Below, in pieces: positions 58,221 through 64,000 of a DNA stretch of 64,000 nucleotides. This stretch comes from an uncultured SAR86 cluster bacterium (lineage in GTDB: Bacteria > Pseudomonadota > Gammaproteobacteria > Magnimaribacterales > Magnimaribacteraceae). Numbering within the stretch: position 1 is the stretch's first letter; each line of letters begins with the position of its first letter. The stretch covers positions 111,556-175,555 of the forward strand of contig CALIUO010000007.1 in assembly GCA_938048695.1 (NCBI GenBank). The letters run 5' to 3'. The notes beneath the pieces were generated by a model. It was not told the DNA's origin. It ran no database searches and worked only from the letters and a program-made list of their open reading frames with translations. A program made the translations under genes and the position numbers.

Positions 58221-59297
58221 TTAAGCAGAGAGATCAAGAGGTTTTTCAAGGTCGGCCCAGGAAATATCTCCATCAGAGGAATGTGATTCAAACTCTAAAA
58301 CGCCTAACTTGTCATAGAGAGGTCTAACTTTATCTGTAAGTAAGCCTATACGAGAAAGATTTGGAACTACTCTAGAGAATAATAGTCGCTGAAACTCTGT
58401 TGCAAAACCTGCTTTATTGGAAAATTCTCTCGCTTCGTCCTCATTCCAACCAAATCGTCTGAAGACATCTGTAGGAAAGAGTCTTTCTTTACTGATTACA
58501 CAAGCTTCGTATGCAAACATTGCCCTGTCTTCTCTTTCTTCATCAGTAAGATTCTCTATAAAGTCTTCTAGATAATTAACTCCAAATGTTACATGCCTTG
58601 CCTCATCTCGGATAATTAAATGAAGAATATCTCTTAATACTGGGTCAGGAGTAACTGCTTTTGCAGTATTAAATGCTGCTAACGCCAAACCTTCTATAAT
58701 AATCTGCATACCAATTAACTTAAGATCCCATCTTTCGTCAGTAAGTATTTTGTCTAATAGACTTTTTAGACCCGCTCCAACTGGGTACATTAGTTTAGAT
58801 CTAGTTTGTATATATTTAGTGAAAGCTTCGACATGCCTTGCTTCATCAAATGCCTGAGAAGCGGCATAGAGCTTAGCTTGATATGTAGGTGCACACGAAA
58901 CAAGCTGAGATGCCACGAGCAACGCTCCTTGCTCACCATGTAGAAATTGACTAAATTGACTCGCTCCTCTGTGCCTTAAAAATTCTCTTTTTTCTTCTTG
59001 AGTGAGCTTTTTGTAAGGAGGATATTCATCCCAAAACATTGGGGGTACTTCATCTGAGACGACGATAGGCCTTTCCCAATCAATATCCATAGAAACATTC
59101 CAGTTAAGTTTTTTTCCCAACTCGTATAATTTAGCAATCCTATTATCTTGAACGGAATAGTCCCAATTATAAGTACCGGTTAAGGGAGTTTTGAATATTT
59201 CGGCTATATCTTCTACCTCTTCAGAACTCAAAATTGGTTCGTCTTGATCATAATCTCTAATCTTTCTTGGAGTTTCTTTTGTGTATTCTATTTTCAT
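58221..59297 (-). CDS. ferritin-like diiron protein, unknown substrate
   Basis: 358 residues. A four-helix diiron core has ligands Glu122 (HGEQGALL), Glu152-x2-His155 (FDEARHVEAF), Glu202 (IIIEGLALAAF) and Glu232-x2-His235 (RDEARHVTFG). The repeated E-x28-40-DEARH pattern is that of ribonucleotide reductase R2-like oxidases and related N-oxygenases or desaturases. The ~100 residues before the core and the helical end are unassigned. It stands alone between pyrG and dnaB, with no radical-Tyr site I can point to. The oxidised substrate is not inferable. Confidence 0.8.
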   Translation of the reverse strand: MKIEYTKETPRKIRDYDQDEPILSSEEVEDIAEIFKTPLTGTYNWDYSVQDNRIAKLYELGKKLNWNVSMDIDWERPIVVSDEVPPMFWDEYPPYKKLTQEEKREFLRHRGASQFSQFLHGEQGALLVASQLVSCAPTYQAKLYAASQAFDEARHVEAFTKYIQTRSKLMYPVGAGLKSLLDKILTDERWDLKLIGMQIIIEGLALAAFNTAKAVTPDPVLRDILHLIIRDEARHVTFGVNYLEDFIENLTDEEREDRAMFAYEACVISKERLFPTDVFRRFGWNEDEAREFSNKAGFATEFQRLLFSRVVPNLSRIGLLTDKVRPLYDKLGVLEFESHSSDGDISWADLEKPLDLSA

Positions 59298-59404
59298 AAA
59301 TTTTTGATACCTTTAGATAATGATTATACAAATTTAAATGTCATAGGAAACAACAACATGAGTCAGTTTTCTGACAGAAAGACGAGGAGTAATAACTTTT
59401 TATT

Positions 59405-60811
59405 TTATGAAGGAAATGGATCTTCGTTATCTTCGTAATAAGGAGGCGGGAATCTTTCTGTATTGGCTAAATTCTGAAAAGTGGCTGTATTTTCGACAAA
59501 TGCAACAGGCACGGCCTTGGTTGGTCCATTCCTTTGTTTAGCTATATTCACCTCAGCTTTTCCTTTACTTTCCAAGTCTGTGGGATCGTAGTAAGAATGC
59601 CTATATAAAAACGCTATAACATCAGCGTCTTGCTCAATGGCACCTGAATCTCTTAGATCTGCTAATATTGGTCGCTTATTAGGCCTAGTTTCTACTGCCC
59701 TATTTAACTGAGATAAGGCAATGACAGGTACATTTAATTCCTTTGCAAGCGCTTTTAGTGATCTACTAATTTCACTGATTTCTGCTACTCTATTATCTCC
59801 TCTGCCTGGGACTTGCATAAGTTGAAGATAATCAATGACTATCATGGCAAGATCATCGTTCTCTCTTTTTACCCTTCTAGCCCTTGCTCTTATTTCTGAA
59901 GGAGATAAAGCAGGAGTGTCATCCAATAAAATGCTTTTTTGACTCAACACCGACAAAGCTTTGTCTATACCTTCCCAGTCATGTTCTTCTAATTGTCCTC
60001 GCATCAACCTTTGAAGATCAATACTAGATATACTTGATATAAACCTTCTTACAACTTGTTCAGAGGACATCTCCATACTAAATAACAATACAGTTTGATC
60101 AGTTTGACGGGCTACGTTTTCAGCAATATTAAATGCAAAAGCAGTTTTTCCCATCGAAGGTCTACCAGCAATAATGATTAAATCAGACTTTTGGAAGCCT
60201 AGAGTTACTTCGTCAATTTCTGTAAAACCTGTACTGACTCCTACTAAAGAACTCCCACTTTCAGACGATTCTTGAATTTCCGTATAGACTTGTCCGAGTA
60301 GTTCTTTTACTTCTTTTGGGCCGACAGATCTATTTAAGTCGTCTCTGAGGCTTAATATCTTCTCCTCAGCTTCATCAATGATCCTATCACTTCCTGAAGC
60401 ATCAGATTCTTTAGCAACTTTGGAAATATTGTCTGCTGCAATTATAAGACGTCTTAGATTTGATCGTTGTTTGATGATATCAGCATAACTTTGAATATTT
60501 GCAACACTGGGAGTTTCTCTAGCCAAAAGAGCAAGGTAATCTTTACCGCCAGAGTTAATCAATTTTGGTAGATCTCCATTTCCCTCTATAGCCTCTTGTA
60601 CAGTAATGACATCAACGGGCTTTCCTGCATCTTGGAGGTCATGGATTGTTCGATAAATCAGTTTATGCTCTTCTTTGTGAAAGTCATCTTCTTTGACAAG
60701 ATCAGAAACAACATCCCATGTCTCGTTTTTGAGCATAATACCGCCAAGAACAGCTTTCTCAGCTTCTGTGGAGTAAGGTAATTCTCGATTTGATATGTTT
60801 TCTAACGCCAT
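59405..60811 (-). CDS. dnaB: replicative DNA helicase DnaB
   Basis: 468 residues, E. coli size (471). An N-terminal helical domain (AEKAVLGGIMLKNETWDVV) is joined to a RecA-like domain with Walker A GRPSMGKTAFAFNIAENVA (~217), Walker B MIVIDYLQLM and motif DLRDSGAIEQDADVI. It unwinds the fork during chromosome replication. It lies downstream of rplI as dnaB does near rpsF-rpsR-rplI in E. coli. Confidence 0.97.
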   Translation of the reverse strand: MALENISNRELPYSTEAEKAVLGGIMLKNETWDVVSDLVKEDDFHKEEHKLIYRTIHDLQDAGKPVDVITVQEAIEGNGDLPKLINSGGKDYLALLARETPSVANIQSYADIIKQRSNLRRLIIAADNISKVAKESDASGSDRIIDEAEEKILSLRDDLNRSVGPKEVKELLGQVYTEIQESSESGSSLVGVSTGFTEIDEVTLGFQKSDLIIIAGRPSMGKTAFAFNIAENVARQTDQTVLLFSMEMSSEQVVRRFISSISSIDLQRLMRGQLEEHDWEGIDKALSVLSQKSILLDDTPALSPSEIRARARRVKRENDDLAMIVIDYLQLMQVPGRGDNRVAEISEISRSLKALAKELNVPVIALSQLNRAVETRPNKRPILADLRDSGAIEQDADVIAFLYRHSYYDPTDLESKGKAEVNIAKQRNGPTKAVPVAFVENTATFQNLANTERFPPPYYEDNEDPFPS

Positions 60812-60873
60812 AACCTTTTTTTGAGGAAAGGCGTTAATTCTCCCACTGGAGTAACTTTAAAACAAGTGGCTTT

Positions 60874-61329
60874 TTAAGTTTCTTCAGAAGCTACAATTTG
60901 CAATGCAATAGGCACTATAACTTCAGGATGAAGTTCAATATCTACAGAATATTCTCCTACCTCTTTCAAAACACCTTCGGGCAATCTAACAGAACTTTTC
61001 TCAATTTCGTAACCCTGATCAGATAAGGTATCTGCAATCTCTCTGGTACCTATAGAACCATATAAGGTTCCTTCTTCAGAAACTTGAGCAGATATTGTTA
61101 AAGATAAAGAATGCATTTTTTCTGCTTGTTGCAAGGCAGCATCCTTTCTATCAGCTTCAGCAGAGAGAAGTGCTTCTTTTCTCTTCTCATATTCTGCTTT
61201 GTTTTCATCGTCAGCTCTTACAGCTTTTCCAGTAGGAATAAGAAAATTTCTTCCGTAACCAGCCTTGACGTTAACTAAGTCTCCAGGGTCACCCAATTGG
61301 GCTACTTTTTCTAATAATATTACTTCCAT
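60874..61329 (-). CDS. rplI: ribosomal protein bL9
   Basis: 151 residues. MEVILLEKVAQLGDPGDLVNVKAGYGRNFLIP is typical of the N-terminal domain, and a long helix and C-terminal domain follow (EEGTLYGSIGTREIADTL). It binds 23S rRNA domain V. 3 bp to rpsR. Confidence 0.97.
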   Translation of the reverse strand: MEVILLEKVAQLGDPGDLVNVKAGYGRNFLIPTGKAVRADDENKAEYEKRKEALLSAEADRKDAALQQAEKMHSLSLTISAQVSEEGTLYGSIGTREIADTLSDQGYEIEKSSVRLPEGVLKEVGEYSVDIELHPEVIVPIALQIVASEET

Positions 61330-61332
61330 GGC

Positions 61333-61596
61333 TTAATTGTAGTGTGAATCAGTATAAGGCAATAAAGCAAGATGTCTGGCCCTTTTAACAGCCTTGTTTA
61401 GCTGTCTTTGGTATTTCGCAGAAGTTCCGGTCATCCTAGCTGGAATGATCTTACCTGTTTCGGTTACATATTCTTTTAGAAGTTTAATGTCTTTAAAATC
61501 TATTTCTTCGATACCCAAAGAAGTGAACTTACAATATTTTGGCCTATTATCGAAATCACTTTTTCTTTTGAAATTCTTTTTCTGTTTTTTTGCCAT
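61333..61596 (-). CDS. rpsR: ribosomal protein bS18
   Basis: 87 residues. [23 protein letters not shown] and [19 protein letters not shown] followed by [12 protein letters not shown] are the family core. It binds S6 in the 30S platform. The start overlaps the rpsF stop by one base. priB, which stands between rpsF and rpsR in E. coli, is absent. Confidence 0.97.
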   Translation of the reverse strand: MAKKQKKNFKRKSDFDNRPKYCKFTSLGIEEIDFKDIKLLKEYVTETGKIIPARMTGTSAKYQRQLNKAVKRARHLALLPYTDSHYN

Positions 61597-62078
61597 TATT
61601 CCGCCTCCTCTTTAACTTCTTCCTTAGTATCTTTTGGTTCATCAGACTTAGTTACATCTGCTGAGGATAAGGGTTTAGAAGCTGCTTGAGCTTCTTGATC
61701 AACAGCTTTATTGGCTGCCTCTTTAGCCTCTTGATATGAGTCCTTTTCATTATCTTCTTTTGTCTGAGTTAACAGTGCTGAAGTGTCTTTATGGGCTTTA
61801 TTTACGCTCAATATTAAGTTTCTGATTATTGAATCATTGAACTTGAAAGAACTTTTTATTTCATCAATGGTCTCTTGATTGCACTCTATGTTAAGCAAAC
61901 CATAACTTGCTTTGAATTGGTCTTGTATGGGATAAGCAAGTTTTCTATTTCCAATATTTTCTGCTCTGTGCACATTGCCTCCAGAGTCATTGACAGATTT
62001 TTCTAGTTTAGAGATTATAGATGATGTCTGATCGGACTGATCAGGATGGACTAAAAATACAATTTCGTAGTTTCTCAT
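61596..62078 (-). CDS. rpsF: ribosomal protein bS6 with long charged tail
   Basis: 160 residues, longer than E. coli S6 (131 to 135). The ~95-residue ferredoxin-like core is standard ([38 protein letters not shown]). It is followed by an extra ~60-residue Lys/Glu/Ala-rich tail ([17 protein letters not shown]). An AGAGGAA site precedes the ATG. It starts the S6-S18-L9 unit. Confidence 0.95.
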   Translation of the reverse strand: MRNYEIVFLVHPDQSDQTSSIISKLEKSVNDSGGNVHRAENIGNRKLAYPIQDQFKASYGLLNIECNQETIDEIKSSFKFNDSIIRNLILSVNKAHKDTSALLTQTKEDNEKDSYQEAKEAANKAVDQEAQAASKPLSSADVTKSDEPKDTKEEVKEEAE

Positions 62079-62153
62079 TGTTTTCCTCTTGGTTAAAAGC
62101 TCTCATGAAACCCATGTAGAGCAAGGTGGTGCCAATTTTATTGGTATGCAGTC

Positions 62154-63107
62154 TTATTTGCAAGATAAATACAGAACTTTAATAACCATATCATCAAACG
62201 AAAGGCCTGCGTATGATGCTGCTTTAGGAAAAAGACTGGTCTCTGTAAGTCCAGGCACGGTATTGACTTCTATTATCTGAAAATTACCCTCTCTGTCTTC
62301 AATGAAATCAACCCTCCCCCAATGGTTACAGCCAAGAGATGAAAATGCATGCCATGCAAAATCTTTGATTTCTTCAAGTTTAGAACCTTCGACATCAGCT
62401 TTTATATATTCAGTACCTTGGTCAGCATATTTCGAATCAAAATCATAAAAATCACCTGAAGGTTTGATATGAATCGGGTGAAAAACTTCATCTCCCAAAA
62501 TAGAAACTGTTAGTTCCCTCCCTTCAACAAATGCTTCTACTAATATAGATGAATCAAATTTAGATGCTTGCTTCATAGAAGCTTCAAGACTGCCTTTACC
62601 AGGTCTCACTATAGATATACCAAAACTTGATCCTTCATTCGCTGGTTTAACAACAAAAGTCTTATCCAATGCAGTAATGTCTTCTTCTCCAGATAAGTGT
62701 GGAGTTAATTTCATGTTGGGATTACCTACATTAATTATTTCTACGAAGTCTGGAGTTGGCAGTAATAATTCCCTCCATATCTTTTTAGCCTCAATTTTAT
62801 TGAGTGAGGTTTTGCAAGATTGTGAGTTACTACCTGTATATAGAATATTTTTCGATTCAAGAATCTCTTGAATGAAGCCGTCTTCTCCACCCCTTCCATG
62901 TAGCGCTATGAATGCGAGGTCAAATTCATCAGATATATTCCTAGCTTCTTTTTCTGAAGTTAGGTCTAAATGAGTATATTCAAGAGATAATCTATCTAAG
63001 GACTCAGAAACTGCAGCTCCCGATCTAATAGATACTTCTCTTTCAGCAGACCATCCTCCGGATAAGAGTAATATCTTCTTACCTTCTAACTCTTTAATGT
63101 GATTCAC
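62154..63107 (-). CDS. ddl: D-alanine--D-alanine ligase
   Basis: 317 residues. ILLLSGGWSAEREVSIRSG opens the ATP-grasp enzyme. HGRGGEDGFIQEILE, ADVEGSKLE and EVNTVPGLTETSLFPKAA are key active-site parts. It makes the D-Ala-D-Ala dipeptide for peptidoglycan. It overlaps murC by 14 bp, the usual murC-ddlB order. The 75-bp gap to rpsF has only a weak 5-bp stem. Confidence 0.97.
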   Translation of the reverse strand: MNHIKELEGKKILLLSGGWSAEREVSIRSGAAVSESLDRLSLEYTHLDLTSEKEARNISDEFDLAFIALHGRGGEDGFIQEILESKNILYTGSNSQSCKTSLNKIEAKKIWRELLLPTPDFVEIINVGNPNMKLTPHLSGEEDITALDKTFVVKPANEGSSFGISIVRPGKGSLEASMKQASKFDSSILVEAFVEGRELTVSILGDEVFHPIHIKPSGDFYDFDSKYADQGTEYIKADVEGSKLEEIKDFAWHAFSSLGCNHWGRVDFIEDREGNFQIIEVNTVPGLTETSLFPKAASYAGLSFDDMVIKVLYLSCK

Positions 63108-64000
63108 TATAAAATTCCTTAGCTACCGCTTTGCTAATAGTAGAAATATCACCAGCCCCCTGAAATACAAAAACAGTATTAGAGTCTATTGTTTTATCTA
63201 AATCTTTTAAAATATTATTTTTATCAGAGAATAAAGTAACTTTTTGAAAACCTTCTTTCAGAAGTGAATTCTTAATATTTTCACTATCGATACCTTCAAT
63301 TTTATTTTCTCCCGCAGAATAGATATCTAAAAGCAATAACTGATCAACCCCCTGCAATACTTCTACAAATTCATCGTATAAATCACTAGTCCTTGTGAAC
63401 CTATGAGGCTGAAAAATCATAATTAATTTATGAGAAGCGTAGGAATCTCTTATGGCTTCAATGGTCTTTTTAATTTCTGTAGGATGATGTCCATAATCAT
63501 CGATATAAATACAATTACTATTTCTAATTTTCTTGGAACCTAAAACTTGCATGCGTCTATCTATTCCCATGAAGTTGCTCAAAGATTCTTTTATGACATT
63601 TATTGAAATGCCTTCTTGTATGCATAGGATAGCAGCTGCTGCAGCATTCAGAACGTTATGTTTACCCAGCATATTTAGAGTTAAATCTAAAGATTCGTTG
63701 GTAGAGGTAAGTTTAAAATATGATTTCATACCTTCGGACTTATAATTAGATATTACATAATCATTGAAAGGTTCAAAACCATAACTGATGTGATTTCTTT
63801 GAAAATGCTTTTTTAAATCTTGAATCACTTCATCGTCTCCACAAACAATAGAAATACCGTTGAAAGGGAGATTTTTAATAAATTTTAAAAATGCATTTTT
63901 TAAGTTTTCAAAACTATTTTCGTAATTAATTAAATGATCAGGCTCAATATTGGTAATTACTGAAACTGAAGGTTGAAGCAACAAGAAGGATTGATCACTT
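63094..64000 (-). CDS. murC: UDP-N-acetylmuramate--L-alanine ligase, partial (5' end outside window)
   Basis: About 302 residues of the C-terminal two-thirds are in the window; the frame runs open to base 64000. SDQSFLLQPSVSVITNIEPDHL is the start seen and matches the region after the MurC P-loop. The later YIDDYGHHPTEIKKTIEAIR with IFQPHRFTRTSDL is diagnostic for MurC. It adds L-Ala to UDP-MurNAc. The remaining N-terminal ATP-binding part lies beyond the edge. Confidence 0.96.
   Translation of the reverse strand, partial: SDQSFLLLQPSVSVITNIEPDHLINYENSFENLKNAFLKFIKNLPFNGISIVCGDDEVIQDLKKHFQRNHISYGFEPFNDYVISNYKSEGMKSYFKLTSTNESLDLTLNMLGKHNVLNAAAAAILCIQEGISINVIKESLSNFMGIDRRMQVLGSKKIRNSNCIYIDDYGHHPTEIKKTIEAIRDSYASHKLIMIFQPHRFTRTSDLYDEFVEVLQGVDQLLLLDIYSAGENKIEGIDSENIKNSLLKEGFQKVTLFSDKNNILKDLDKTIDSNTVFVFQGAGDISTISKAVAKEFYSESH

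Noticed and set aside
59351-59400. Short plus-strand ORF starting ATGAGTCAG before the dnaB 3' end
   Set aside because: It runs ~26 codons antisense into dnaB, without a ribosome site or family resemblance; the local GTCAG/CTGAC stem has no T-tract.
60826-60870. Terminator in the rplI-dnaB gap
   Set aside because: The CCACT/AGTGG stem has a T-run only on the plus strand, where no gene ends; it does not serve rplI.
62089-62280. Plus-strand ORF between rpsF and ddl
   Set aside because: Mostly antisense to ddl, no plausible ribosome site and no family-like sequence.

Overview
This window looks like a chromosomal segment of an AT-rich (roughly one-third G+C by eye), gene-dense, streamlined gammaproteobacterium. 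The gene order matches gammaproteobacterial housekeeping blocks: tolQRAB-pal-cpoB followed by tRNA-Lys, eno-ftsB-ispD-ispF-surE-pcm, iscRSUA-fdx-iscX, ndk-rodZ-ispG-hisS-yfgM-bamB-der, purC-bamC-dapA, and pncC-recA. Short spacers, many 1-to-11-bp overlaps, missing members of several conserved blocks and no insertion sequences suggest a marine oligotroph of the SAR86 type. That placement is an inference; no rRNA gene is present to confirm it.

Layout. 1-2.2 kb: three tandem exported proteins of unknown function, the first cut by the window edge. 2.3-5.7 kb: hexapeptide acyltransferase, MATE exporter, TusA and an MDR oxidoreductase. 5.7-12 kb: sdhCDAB-sucCD plus a crotonase, with no sucAB. 12-15.4 kb: MFS exporter and an exported oligopeptidase B. 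15.4-25.3 kb: der-bamB-yfgM-hisS-ispG-rodZ-ndk and the isc iron-sulfur operon, without hscBA. 25.5-30.4 kb, divergent from iscR: an unusual flavoprotein/iron-sulfur oxidoreductase with an integrase-arm-like N-terminus, then a 2-oxoacid:ferredoxin oxidoreductase (KorA, KorB). 30.4-38 kb: purC-bamC-dapA, bcp, perM, bepA, hinT and small membrane or unknown proteins, and the fluoride channel crcB. 38-46 kb: tRNA-Lys, then the tol-pal operon led by fmdB-aspS-yebC, a phage-type Holliday-junction-resolvase-like nuclease and ybgC. 46-50 kb: proS without its editing domain, a thiolase, recA with an SOS box, pncC. 50-58 kb: fdxA, DUF368 protein, pcm-surE-ispF-ispD-ftsB-eno-kdsA-pyrG. 58-64 kb: a diiron protein, dnaB, rplI-rpsR-rpsF, ddl and a truncated murC.

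How it fits together. The TCA segment is the most informative part. Succinate dehydrogenase and succinyl-CoA synthetase are adjacent, but the 2-oxoglutarate dehydrogenase genes that usually separate them are absent. A Kor-type oxidoreductase and a candidate ferredoxin/NAD(P)H partner lie 14 kb away, divergent from the isc operon that would build their clusters. A good IscR-like site sits in the shared intergenic region. Other substitutions at conserved loci (nuclease for ruvCAB, DUF368 protein for nlpD-rpoS, ProRS without editing domain) point to replacement and reduction of housekeeping functions. No CRISPR array, IS element, prophage or secondary-metabolite cluster was seen. There is no gene-free stretch longer than 300 bases.
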